Below are positions 50,310 through 57,824 of a stretch of 64,000 bases of DNA, in pieces. Under the pieces are notes generated by a model. It was not told the origin of the DNA. It saw nothing but the letters and a program-made list of their open reading frames with translations, and did no database searches. The position numbers and the translations under genes are program-made. Numbering within the stretch: the stretch's first letter is position 1; every line of letters starts with the position of its first letter. Source of the stretch: JANRKF01 sp033763575 (lineage in GTDB: Bacteria > Pseudomonadota > Alphaproteobacteria > Rickettsiales > SXRF01); assembly GCA_033763575.1 (NCBI GenBank), contig JANRKF010000013.1, forward strand, positions 62,001 to 126,000, given 5' to 3'.

Positions 50310-50786
50310 ATGGCAGACCCCGAACAGATTACGACGCTTGGTGAATTGGCCGCCGCGCTGAATGAATATGCTGCACAAGATTCAAATTTTCCGATTGTGG
50401 GGGTAAATCTTGGAAGGGCCGGGCTTAGAACATTAGAAATCACTCCACGCACAGACAATCATACAGCAATTATTTTGGATTCTTTCGCGAGCATTCACAT
50501 TCAGACAACTATGTCAACCAACCCTTCTACAGCCTCTACCATCATAGTGTTCGACCGCAGCCTCGATACTCACGGCTACCAGAACATTTTTAATCAACTG
50601 ATACAAATGTCGAGAATGCCAGGGGTGGAACAACCTATAATCTCGACAGAGCCTGATAAACGCCCTTTAGAAAAAGGCCATCGTATTAAAGTAGAAGACC
50701 GTCGACGTATTGCAAAAGCGGGTGCTTTAGCTGAAATGCTAACAGAAGACGGCGGCTTCCCCACCGCATTTTTTCCTTCGCACTAA
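50310..50786 (+). CDS. Hypothetical AT-richer orphan protein
   Basis: A 158-residue soluble protein, not recognised. The N-terminal helix (TTLGELAAALNEYAAQD) is followed by beta segments (FPIVGVNLGRAGLRTLEITPR; STASTIIVFDRSLDTHGYQNIFNQLIQMSR) and a basic helix (RIKVEDRRRIAKAGALAEML). ATG 50310 has AAAGGGTG upstream. It is monocistronic between the phasin terminator and infC. Its AT-rich composition and lack of homology resemble the other orphan genes among core genes in this window. Confidence 0.55.
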   Translation: MADPEQITTLGELAAALNEYAAQDSNFPIVGVNLGRAGLRTLEITPRTDNHTAIILDSFASIHIQTTMSTNPSTASTIIVFDRSLDTHGYQNIFNQLIQMSRMPGVEQPIISTEPDKRPLEKGHRIKVEDRRRIAKAGALAEMLTEDGGFPTAFFPSH

Positions 50787-50871
50787 TCCCATAAAACCCC
50801 TTGATTTTTGCTTGGTAATCAACCATACAGGCAGCCCGAATATTTTTTAAAAACAACTTCTGGAGGACCGT

Positions 50872-50901
50872 TTGAACTATCTGGTACACGCTCGTTTATG
50901 A
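50872..50901 (+). CDS. Possible TTG-initiated leader peptide of infC
   Basis: A nine-codon frame, MNYLVHARL, starting TTG at 50872 with a perfect GGAGG (50862-50866) five bases upstream. Its stop TGA overlaps the infC ATG (ATGA at 50898-50901). The infC ATG has no ribosome site of its own at normal spacing. Translation of infC may therefore depend on re-initiation after this frame. IF3 is known to discriminate against non-AUG starts, so the arrangement could give autoregulation (inference). Confidence 0.5.
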   Translation: MNYLVHARL

Positions 50902-51410
50902 GCAAAGCTGACGAACCGCGCATCAACCGCCAAATTCATGCCCCGTCGGTAAGGTTGGTGGATCACAATGGCAACATGGTAGGCGTTGTCGCCGTCCCCG
51001 AAGCGCTGCGCATGGCCGAGGCCGCAGGGCTGGACCTGGTGGAAGTATCGCCGAACGCGAACCCACCCGTATGCAAAATCCTCGATTACGGCAAATATAA
51101 ATACGAAGTGCAGAAAAAAGCGCACGAGGCCCGCCGCAAGCAGAAGGTAATCCAGGTCAAGGAAATCAAGCTGCGCCCGACCATCGACAAGCACGATCTC
51201 GAGATCAAAATGCGCCATGTGGTGGAATTCCTCGAAGATGGCGACAAGGTGCGTATTTCCATGCGTTTCCGTGGCCGCGAGATGGATCACATGAACATCG
51301 GTTACCAGCTGCTCGACCGCGTGCAGGAACAGCTCGCCGAGATCGCCAAAATCGAACAGGCCCCGAAAAGCGAAGGCAAGCAGATTGTCATGCTTGTGGG
51401 GCCAAAGTGA
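50898..51410 (+). CDS. infC: Translation initiation factor IF-3
   Basis: A 170-residue IF3 that promotes subunit dissociation and start-codon fidelity. The N-domain has EPRINRQIHAPSVRLVDHNGNMVGVVAVPEALRMAEAAGLDLVEVSPNANPPVCKILDYGKYKYE, then the lysine-rich linker, and the C-domain KEIKLRPTIDKHDLEIKMRHVVEFLEDGDKVRISMRFRGREMDHMNIG. ATG 50898 agrees with the family N-terminus; the frame continues upstream without family sequence. Instead of its own ribosome site, the ATG overlaps the stop of a nine-codon TTG frame. Usual partners thrS and rpmI are not adjacent. Confidence 0.95.
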   Translation: MSKADEPRINRQIHAPSVRLVDHNGNMVGVVAVPEALRMAEAAGLDLVEVSPNANPPVCKILDYGKYKYEVQKKAHEARRKQKVIQVKEIKLRPTIDKHDLEIKMRHVVEFLEDGDKVRISMRFRGREMDHMNIGYQLLDRVQEQLAEIAKIEQAPKSEGKQIVMLVGPK

Positions 51411-51626
51411 CAGCCATCTTGGCAGCTTGCTGCCTTAGATGCCTGTCATCCCTGAATTTGGTTTTCTCTGTGAATGAAATGAGCAGTAAGAAAACCTAAT
51501 ATCAGGGATCTCGTGCCACATACTGAATAACCCTAGCCCCCGCAACAAGTGCGGGGTGACAAAAGAAAGAAACGACCACCATTTTTTATCAACCATTTTC
51601 CCCAAGAAAAAGTAAGGAGAATCACT
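51411..51626 (+). other. Intergenic region with repeat remnants before serA
   Basis: It contains CTTGGCAGCTTGCTGCC, then TCATCCCTGAATTTGG with TATCAGGGATCTC (an imperfect inverted pair of about 80 bp) and a family A half-copy CCCCCGCAACAAGTGCGGGG (51537-51556). AAGGAGA for serA lies at 51613-51619. No gene is seen. Confidence 0.5.
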
Positions 51627-53207
51627 ATGCCTAAAGTCCTCATCGCCGACAAACTATCCTCGCAAGCCATCGACGTCTTCAAGAAAAAAGGCGTCGAGAC
51701 CGATGTAAAAACCGGCCTCGCCCCGGAAGAGCTATTGAAAATAGCCGGTGATTACGAAGGCATCGCGGTGCGCTCTGCCACCAAAATCACCAAAGAGGTG
51801 CTCGCCGTGGCGAAGAAGCTCAAAGTGGTGGGCCGCGCCGGTATCGGCGTCGATAACGTGGACGTTCCGGCGGCGACCGCTGCCGGTGTGGTGGTGATGA
51901 ACACGCCCTTCGGCAATTCGGTGACGACCGCCGAACATGCGATCGCGCTGATGATGTCGCTCGCCCGCCAGATCCCCGAAGCGAACGCCAGCACCCACGC
52001 GGGAAAATGGGAGAAAAATAAATTCATGGGTGTCGAGCTTTCGGGTAAAACGCTCGGCCTCATCGGCTGCGGCAATATCGGCGGCATCGTCGCCGACCGC
52101 GCACAAGGCCTGAAAATGAAAGTGATCGCCTATGACCCGTTCCTCTCCAAAGAACGCGCCGAAGCGATGAACCTGGAAAAGGTCGAGCTCGATACGCTGC
52201 TGGAACGCGCCGATTTCATCACGCTGCACACGCCGCTGACCGAAACCACCAAAAATATTTTGAATAAAAACACGCTGGCCATGTGCAAAAAAGGCGTGCG
52301 CATCATCAATTGCGCGCGCGGCGGGCTGGTTAATGAAGCCGACCTGAAAGAGGCGCTGGAATCCGGCCAGGTGGCCGGCGTGGCGCTCGACGTGTTCGAG
52401 GAAGAGCCGGCAAAATCGAACGCGTTGTTTGGCATGGCGAACGTGGTCTGCACGCCGCATCTCGGCGCCTCCACCAACGAAGCGCAGGAGAATGTCGCGG
52501 TGCAGGTCGCCGAACAAATGGCCGACTACCTTACCAGCGGCGCCATCACCAACGCGCTCAACATTCCGTCCATGTCGGCGGAAGATGCGAAAGCGCTTGC
52601 CCCCTATATCACGCTGGCCGACCAGCTTGGCGGTTTCGCCGGACAGCTCACCGAGCACGGCCTGAAAAAAATCGAAATCGAATATGACGGCAAGGCCAGC
52701 CTGCTCAACACCAAACCGCTGACCGCCGTGCTGCTGAAAGGCCTGCTGTCGCCGCTCATCGAAGGGGTGAATATGGTGAACGCGCCGATCATCGCCAAAG
52801 AACGCGGCGTCGAGGTTTCCACCACCAGCCACGAACGCGCCGGCGATTATTCGACGCTGGTGCGCGTCACCGTTACCACCGACAAGCGCACGCGCACCGT
52901 AGCGGGCACGCTGTTTGCCGGGCATCCGCGCATCGTCGAAGTGAACGGCATCAAGCTCGAAGCGGGCCTCGGCACGCGCATGCTGTATGTGAATAACGAC
53001 GATAAACCGGGCTTCATCGGCACACTCGGCTCGCTCCTCGGCAAGTCGAATATCAACATCGCCTACTTCCATCTTGGCCGCAACGAGGCGGGCACCGAAG
53101 CCATCGCACTGGTCGAGGTCGATCAGGATATTTCAGTGGACCTCCTCGCCGAGATCACTAAAATCCCCAGCGTGATACAGGCGAAACTACTTCGCTTCCC
53201 CGCATAA
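51627..53207 (+). CDS. serA: D-3-phosphoglycerate dehydrogenase
   Basis: A 526-residue enzyme that oxidises 3-phosphoglycerate in the first step of serine synthesis. The N-terminal catalytic domain is followed by the NAD-binding fold (GKTLGLIGCGNIGGIVADRAQGL, about 142-164) with the active-site IINCARGGLVNEADL, LDVFEEEP and TPHLGASTNEAQ. An intervening substrate-binding domain and a C-terminal ACT domain (GFIGTLGSLLGKSNINIAYFHLGRN) complete the long type-I form. ATG 51627 has AAGGAGA upstream. serC, the next enzyme, is 6.1 kb downstream rather than adjacent. Confidence 0.97.
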   Translation: MPKVLIADKLSSQAIDVFKKKGVETDVKTGLAPEELLKIAGDYEGIAVRSATKITKEVLAVAKKLKVVGRAGIGVDNVDVPAATAAGVVVMNTPFGNSVTTAEHAIALMMSLARQIPEANASTHAGKWEKNKFMGVELSGKTLGLIGCGNIGGIVADRAQGLKMKVIAYDPFLSKERAEAMNLEKVELDTLLERADFITLHTPLTETTKNILNKNTLAMCKKGVRIINCARGGLVNEADLKEALESGQVAGVALDVFEEEPAKSNALFGMANVVCTPHLGASTNEAQENVAVQVAEQMADYLTSGAITNALNIPSMSAEDAKALAPYITLADQLGGFAGQLTEHGLKKIEIEYDGKASLLNTKPLTAVLLKGLLSPLIEGVNMVNAPIIAKERGVEVSTTSHERAGDYSTLVRVTVTTDKRTRTVAGTLFAGHPRIVEVNGIKLEAGLGTRMLYVNNDDKPGFIGTLGSLLGKSNINIAYFHLGRNEAGTEAIALVEVDQDISVDLLAEITKIPSVIQAKLLRFPA

Positions 53208-53252
53208 GCAAGAGCACGTTGCGGGGGCTGGTCAACTGGAAGGAAATCGCTG

Positions 53253-53888
53253 ATGTCTAATACAGATAAGCCTGACTCCGCCATACGGCGGAGCTTGTAC
53301 TACTCCCCCAATTCCCCCTATGCGCGCAAATGCCGCATCATTATCGCTGAAAAGAAATTGGAGGGCATCGAGCAGATCGAAGTGAATGCCATGGAAAACC
53401 CGCCGGAGCTGCTCGCGGTGAACCCGCTCGGCACGGTGCCGGCGCTGGTGACGGACGACGGGCTGCATCTGTGCGACAGCCAGCTCATCTGCGAATATCT
53501 GGACGGCCTACCCTCAGCCGCGCCGAAACTCCTCACCGACGATAGCGGGGCGCGGCTCTGCATCATGGCGCTTGCGGAAATGGCCCACGGCATGATGGAT
53601 GCGGCGGTGATGTGCGTCATCGAAGGCCGCCGCCCGCCGGAGAAACAATTAGAGAGCGTGACCCAGCGCAAGGAAAAGGCGCTGCTGCGCACCATCGAAA
53701 AAATTTCTTCGGCGAATCTCGATTTCACCACACCGCTCACACTCGGCACGCTAAACCTCGCCATCGCATTGCTTTATGTCGATTTCCGCCTGCCGCATCT
53801 CGGCTGGCGCAGCAAACATGCCGCGCTGGCACAGTGGGCGGATGAAATGAAAATGCGCCCATCTTTCGCCGCGACGGCACCGAAATAA
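53253..53888 (+). CDS. Glutathione S-transferase family protein
   Basis: A 211-residue GST-fold protein. The N-terminal thioredoxin-like domain has LYYSPNSPYARKCRIIIAEKKLEGIEQIEVN and AVNPLGTVPALVTDDGLHLCDSQLICEYLDG (cis-Pro and the DSQ glutathione contact). The C-terminal all-helical domain ends with WADEMKMRPSFAATAP. The entry residue is Ser in SPNSPYARK, as in many bacterial GSTs. The substrate is unknown. A degenerate family A half-element (53213-53237) lies between serA and this gene. Confidence 0.9.
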   Translation: MSNTDKPDSAIRRSLYYSPNSPYARKCRIIIAEKKLEGIEQIEVNAMENPPELLAVNPLGTVPALVTDDGLHLCDSQLICEYLDGLPSAAPKLLTDDSGARLCIMALAEMAHGMMDAAVMCVIEGRRPPEKQLESVTQRKEKALLRTIEKISSANLDFTTPLTLGTLNLAIALLYVDFRLPHLGWRSKHAALAQWADEMKMRPSFAATAPK

Positions 53889-54004
53889 AGCGATTGCATT
53901 AATATAAAATTAGCAGTCTTATTTTAGGACAAAGGAAAGAGCGTCACCCACGAAGGTGCGCCGCACGCAGGACATCACGAACAAACAGTTGAGGGCGAGA
54001 TGTT

Positions 54005-55030
54005 ATGAATGACGTAAGCATAGCGACGATTATCAATAATATCCAAAACCGGATTGAAAAATTCGCGAAGACCAGCGAGACCATCGCCGGGCAGACAAAC
54101 CTGCTGGCGCTCAACGCCACCATCGAAGCCGCACGCGCGGGTGAAGCGGGCAAAGGCTTTGCCGTGGTCGCCGGCGAGGTAAAAAGCCTCGCCACACAGG
54201 CCGCAAGCAATTCCAAAGAACTGCGCACGCTGGTCATCAAGGAAATTCAGGCGCAGACGAGCGTGCTGCAAAAACAATTTGACGACAAGGAATATAGCCG
54301 CCTGTCGGAAATGTCGCAAACGCTGGTGCAGCTGATCGTGCGTAATTTATATGAGCGCACGGCGGATGTGCGCTGGTGGGCGACCGACGATGCGCTCTAC
54401 CGCTGCCTCGAATCGCTCGACCCCAAGGATGTTGACCACGCCACCTACCGACTCGGCCTCATCAATCGTTTTTATTCCGTCTATATGAACCTCGTGCTGG
54501 TAGGCACCGACGGTAAGGCGATCGCCTGCTCGCAGCCGGATATTTATGGCAAAGTCATCGGCACCGATATGTCGAATGTGAATTGGGTGAAGCGTGCGCT
54601 GGCCACCAGCAGCGGCGATGAATATATCGTCGACGATATTTTCCGCGACCCGATGCATAATAATAAGCTGGTTGCGGTCTATGCCACGGCTGTGCGTGAA
54701 GGCGGCAAAGTGGATGGCAAAGCGGTGGGCGCGCTCGGCGTGTTCTTCGACTGGGAGGAACAAGCCCGCGTCATCGTCGAAAGCGAGCCTAACCTAAGCA
54801 GCGAGGAGTGGACGCGTTCCCGCGTCATGCTGCTCGATCATAACCTGCGCATTATTGCCGCTTCTGACCATGAGGGGCTGCTTACCCCCTTCCCGCTCAA
54901 AGCCGGTGGGCAGCAAAAAGGATTTTATTTCGACGATAACAAATCGCTGGTCGCCTTCGCCAAGACCATCGGTTACCAGGAATATGACGGGCTGGGCTGG
55001 TATTCCGTCATTGTGCAAAAGCCTAAGTAA
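54005..55030 (+). CDS. Soluble chemoreceptor-like protein: short signalling helix plus Cache/PAS-like sensor domain
   Basis: A 341-residue protein. Residues about 10-85 are the tip region of a methyl-accepting chemotaxis protein (KTSETIAGQTNLLALNATIEAARAGEAGKGFAVVAGEVKSLATQAASNSKEL). The rest, from about 110, resembles a double Cache/PAS sensor fold (YRLGLINRFYSVYMNLVLVGTDGKAIACSQPDIYGKVIGTDMSNVNWVKRAL; VAVYATAVREGGKVDGKAVGALGVFFDWEEQA). There is no membrane helix and no long helical hairpin, so the order is inverted and the signalling part is minimal. ATG 54005 has GAGGGCGAGATGTT upstream. It may feed a cytoplasmic chemotaxis-like cluster; the ligand is unknown. Confidence 0.78.
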   Translation: MNDVSIATIINNIQNRIEKFAKTSETIAGQTNLLALNATIEAARAGEAGKGFAVVAGEVKSLATQAASNSKELRTLVIKEIQAQTSVLQKQFDDKEYSRLSEMSQTLVQLIVRNLYERTADVRWWATDDALYRCLESLDPKDVDHATYRLGLINRFYSVYMNLVLVGTDGKAIACSQPDIYGKVIGTDMSNVNWVKRALATSSGDEYIVDDIFRDPMHNNKLVAVYATAVREGGKVDGKAVGALGVFFDWEEQARVIVESEPNLSSEEWTRSRVMLLDHNLRIIAASDHEGLLTPFPLKAGGQQKGFYFDDNKSLVAFAKTIGYQEYDGLGWYSVIVQKPK

Positions 55031-55033
55031 TCA

Positions 55034-55171
55034 TCACACCTGATTAGCCGGAGCGCGACGGTCGCACGGGGAGCCTTCGCCGCCGACGCACGGGCTTTTC
55101 AGCTCCGGCGGCGCGTTGCTGCAAGAGGCGAGTAATACACCAGAGAGCAATACAAGAGCAATTATTTTCAT
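55034..55171 (-). CDS. Small lipoprotein with PPELKSPCV motif
   Basis: A 45-residue lipoprotein, MKIIALVLLSGVLLASC followed by SNAPPELKSPCVGG. The lipobox LLAS-C puts the lipidated Cys at 17, and a strong GGAGG lies five bases before the ATG (55171). The mature part is only 29 residues, with two more Cys and the end PCDRRAPANQ. Similar very small alphaproteobacterial lipoproteins with an ELKSPC-like segment occur near envelope or secretion genes (recollection, not searched). It is divergent from ompW. Confidence 0.75.
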   Translation of the reverse strand: MKIIALVLLSGVLLASCSNAPPELKSPCVGGEGSPCDRRAPANQV

Positions 55172-55334
55172 CGGTGCCTCCATTTTTTGTGAAGTCACTA
55201 TATAAAAAATCCTTTGAAAACACCAGCCTTTTTCTATTTGTCCCGAACAAAGACAGAAAATGCGTTTTCTGTTTATTTCATTTTAAACGAAGCGAGGTAG
55301 AAACATCTGGTCGTCCACCCATCATGGAGTCTTT

Positions 55335-55967
55335 ATGAAATTACCGTATCTTCTTGGCCTGCTGCTTGTGACCGCTATCAATACATCCTCCGCTTGCGCC
55401 ACCGAGGCCGGAGACTGGGTCGTCCGCGCCCGCGCCGTCGGCGTGTTGCCTCAGGAGGATGCGGACATCACCGGCGCCGTCACCGGCAGCTCGATCGATA
55501 TCGAGAACTCTCTCGTGCCGGAAGTCGATATCAGCTATTTTATTACGCCCAACATCGCGATGGAGCTGGTCCTCGCCACCACCCCGCACGATGTCAGCGC
55601 GCAAAATACCAGCTCTGGAAATCTTGATCTCGGTAATGCATGGCTGCTGCCGCCGACGCTCACCGCGCAATATCACTTCACCGATTTCGGGGCGTGGAAG
55701 CCATATGTCGGCGCGGGTGCAAACTACACTATTTTTTACAAGGAAAAAGCGGCAGGCTCCTCCATCGCCGATATCGAGTATGACAACAGCTTCGGCCCGG
55801 CTCTGCAAGTCGGCATGGATTACATGATCGACGAACGCTGGATGCTCAATATCGATATCAAAAAGATATGGATCAATTCCGACGTGAAGATCAACGGCGG
55901 TGCCGTTCGCGCCGATGTTGACATCAACCCATGGCTGGTCGGCGTCGGCGTGGGCTACCGTTTTTAG
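55335..55967 (+). CDS. ompW: OmpW family outer membrane protein
   Basis: A 210-residue eight-stranded beta barrel. A signal peptide (about 1-22, ending SACA) is followed by GDWVVRARAVGVLPQEDADITG, ISYFITPNIAMELVLATTPHDV, LPPTLTAQYHFTDFGAWKPYVGAGANYTIFY, MLNIDIKKIWINSDVKI and the C-terminal VGVGVGYRF with terminal aromatic, all OmpW hallmarks. The family forms a hydrophobic channel for small apolar molecules. GGAGTCTTT precedes the ATG. Confidence 0.93.
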   Translation: MKLPYLLGLLLVTAINTSSACATEAGDWVVRARAVGVLPQEDADITGAVTGSSIDIENSLVPEVDISYFITPNIAMELVLATTPHDVSAQNTSSGNLDLGNAWLLPPTLTAQYHFTDFGAWKPYVGAGANYTIFYKEKAAGSSIADIEYDNSFGPALQVGMDYMIDERWMLNIDIKKIWINSDVKINGGAVRADVDINPWLVGVGVGYRF

Positions 55968-56064
55968 GTACAAGCTATTATTCGGTCGGTGATGAGAGCG
56001 CAGCAGGCGCGAACCAGCCATGAGCAAGCTTCATGCGATTTGCAGGAGCAAATCGCGGAAGCAG

Positions 56065-57207
56065 CTATAAAAGCTCCTCATACACCGCCAGCGTTTTCTC
56101 ACACATGGTATCGAGTGAAAAACGCTCCGCCTGCTTGCGCGCATCGCGGGCGATGTGCTGCTGCATCGTTTCATCCAGCCCCATCACGTTCTCGATCGCG
56201 GCGGCGAGCGCCCCCACATCACCCGGCGGCACCAGAAGACCTGTTTCCCCGTGAATCACCGTTTCCTGAGGCCCGCCGTGGCTGGTGGCGATCACCGGCT
56301 TGCCCATCGCCTGCGCTTCCAGCACCACGCGGCCAAACGCCTCCGGCTCAATCGATGTGGCAACCACCACCCGCGCCAGCATATAGGCCTCGGTGATATG
56401 CTGCGTATGCTCGGCAAAGCGCACATGCTCCTCCAGCCCCAGCTCGGTGATGAGCGACTCCAGCTCGCCGCGATAGCTCCCGCCTTTTTTATCGTCGCCT
56501 AAAATCACCGCGAAGAAATGACGGTGCGGCAGCGCGGCGAGTGCGCGCAGGAACACGTCCTGCCCTTTCCAGCGGGTGATGCGGCCGGGAAATAAAATCA
56601 CCGGCAGCTCCATCGGCAGCCGCCATTCCTTGATCAGCGCGTCCATCCGCTGGTGCGAAAATAAATCGGGGGTGAATAAATTCAGATCCACCCCGCGATG
56701 GATGATGCGGATATTGGCCGGATCGACCGCATAATTCGCCTTGATATGCTCGGCGATGAAATTGGAAATGGCGATCACCCGCTCGCCCTTCACCATCACG
56801 CTGTTATAGCGGTGCTTGAAACGGTTCTGGATGCCGTAGGTGCCATGGAAGGTGGTGACGAAACGGCAGCCGGTCTTATAAGCCGCAAGCCACGCGCACC
56901 ATGCCGGCGCACGGCTTCTGGCATGCACGATATCCACCCCATGCTCGCGGATGATGCCCACCAGCGCACGCGCATTGCGCCACACGGTGAAGGGGTTTTT
57001 GCTATCGAGCGGCAGGGTGATATGCTCGGCGCCAAGGCGAAACAGCTGATACATCATCTTGCCGCCGCTGGAGGCGACCAGCGCCCGTCCGCCCGCCTGC
57101 TGGATGGCACGGGCGATTTCCACCGTACCGCGCTCTACCCCGCCGCTGGAAAGAGCGGGCAGCACTTGCAGAATGACAGGGGGCTTTTTATCGTGCATGG
57201 GGTACAT
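56065..57207 (-). CDS. Glycosyltransferase family 4 (GT-B fold)
   Basis: A 380-residue glycosyltransferase, probably in LPS or polysaccharide assembly. The N-terminal domain starts VILQVLPALSSGGVERGTVEIARAIQQAGGRALVAS (the donor-independent GGVE motif). The C-terminal domain carries FPGRITRWKGQDVFLRALAAL and the E-x7-E region EPEAFGRVVLEAQAMGKPVIATSHGGPQETVIHGETGLLVPPGD. ATG 57207 has GGAGG five bases upstream; GTG 57213 and ATG 57198 are less likely. It lies away from the GT2/O-antigen ligase genes at the right end of the window. Confidence 0.92.
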   Translation of the reverse strand: MYPMHDKKPPVILQVLPALSSGGVERGTVEIARAIQQAGGRALVASSGGKMMYQLFRLGAEHITLPLDSKNPFTVWRNARALVGIIREHGVDIVHARSRAPAWCAWLAAYKTGCRFVTTFHGTYGIQNRFKHRYNSVMVKGERVIAISNFIAEHIKANYAVDPANIRIIHRGVDLNLFTPDLFSHQRMDALIKEWRLPMELPVILFPGRITRWKGQDVFLRALAALPHRHFFAVILGDDKKGGSYRGELESLITELGLEEHVRFAEHTQHITEAYMLARVVVATSIEPEAFGRVVLEAQAMGKPVIATSHGGPQETVIHGETGLLVPPGDVGALAAAIENVMGLDETMQQHIARDARKQAERFSLDTMCEKTLAVYEELL

Positions 57208-57249
57208 ATACACCTCCCCCCATCAAGTGCAAGAGGGGCATGGATAGGC

Positions 57250-57295
57250 TTGACATGCATTATTAACGTACGTATAATGGTACAAATAATTGTAC
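57250..57295 (+). promoter_or_regulatory. Promoter and TGTAC operator of the yefM-yoeB module
   Basis: TTGACA (57250-57255), a 17-bp spacer and TATAAT (57273-57278): an exact sigma70 consensus. Immediately downstream is the near-palindrome GTACAAATAATTGTAC (57280-57295). E. coli YefM binds sites built on TGTACA, and TGTACA occurs here at 57291-57296, so autoregulation by the same logic is likely. Confidence 0.8.
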
Positions 57296-57309
57296 ATATT
57301 GGAGATGCT

Positions 57310-57567
57310 ATGGAAGTGGTCAACTACACGGAAGCGCGTGCGAATTTGAAGCAACTCATGGATAAAACCTATGACGATTCGACGCCGATCATCATCACCC
57401 GCCAGCGCGGCGCAAAGCCTGTGGTGATGATGTCGCTCGACAGCTATAATTCCATGGAGGAGACGATGTATCTGTTGCGAAGCCCCGCGAATGCAAAATT
57501 CCTGCGTGCGGCGGTGGAAGACGTGCGCAAGGGAAAATACAAGAAGCATAAATTATTGCCTGCATGA
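57310..57567 (+). CDS. yefM: YefM family antitoxin
   Basis: An 85-residue Phd/YefM antitoxin. MEVVNYTEARANLKQLMDKTYDDSTPIIITRQRGAKPVVMMSLDSYNSMEETMYLLRSPANAKFLRAAVEDV is diagnostic; the N-terminal part binds DNA and the C-terminal helix neutralises the toxin. ATG 57310 is preceded by TTGGAG. It overlaps yoeB by ATGA (57564-57567), and the operator described at 57280-57295 lies just ahead. Confidence 0.95.
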   Translation: MEVVNYTEARANLKQLMDKTYDDSTPIIITRQRGAKPVVMMSLDSYNSMEETMYLLRSPANAKFLRAAVEDVRKGKYKKHKLLPA

Positions 57568-57824
57568 ATGTCTGCTTCCATCCCAAGGCGTGGCAGCAAT
57601 ATGTCGAATGGCAGGTTTATGACAAGCAGGTGCTCAAAAAAATCAACCACCTCCTCAAAGACATCCAGCGCTCCCCATTCGAGGGTATCGGCAAGCCCGA
57701 ACCCCTCGCCTATGAGTTTTCCGGTTTCTGGTCGCGGCGCATCACCGATGAGCACAGGCTGGTTTATACTATCGATGACGGCAACATTATCATCGTGCAA
57801 TGCCGTTATCATTATGATGGCTGA
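57564..57824 (+). CDS. yoeB: YoeB family mRNA interferase toxin
   Basis: An 86-residue YoeB/Txe-type RelE-fold toxin that cleaves mRNA in the ribosomal A site. FHPKAWQQYVEWQVYDKQVLKKINHLLKDIQRSPFEGIGKPEPLAYEFSGFWSRRITDEHRLVYTIDDGNIIIVQCRYHY includes the catalytic Glu in PFEGIGKPEPL and the terminal RYHY with its catalytic His/Tyr, so the toxin appears active. It is immediately followed by the alpha/beta hydrolase ATG (57825), which may be partly co-transcribed. Confidence 0.95.
   Translation: MNVCFHPKAWQQYVEWQVYDKQVLKKINHLLKDIQRSPFEGIGKPEPLAYEFSGFWSRRITDEHRLVYTIDDGNIIIVQCRYHYDG

Noticed and set aside
51732..53072. Minus-strand open frame of 446 codons opposite serA
   Set aside because: Antisense shadow of an unmistakable serA gene with a His/Arg/Gly-rich, non-protein-like translation.
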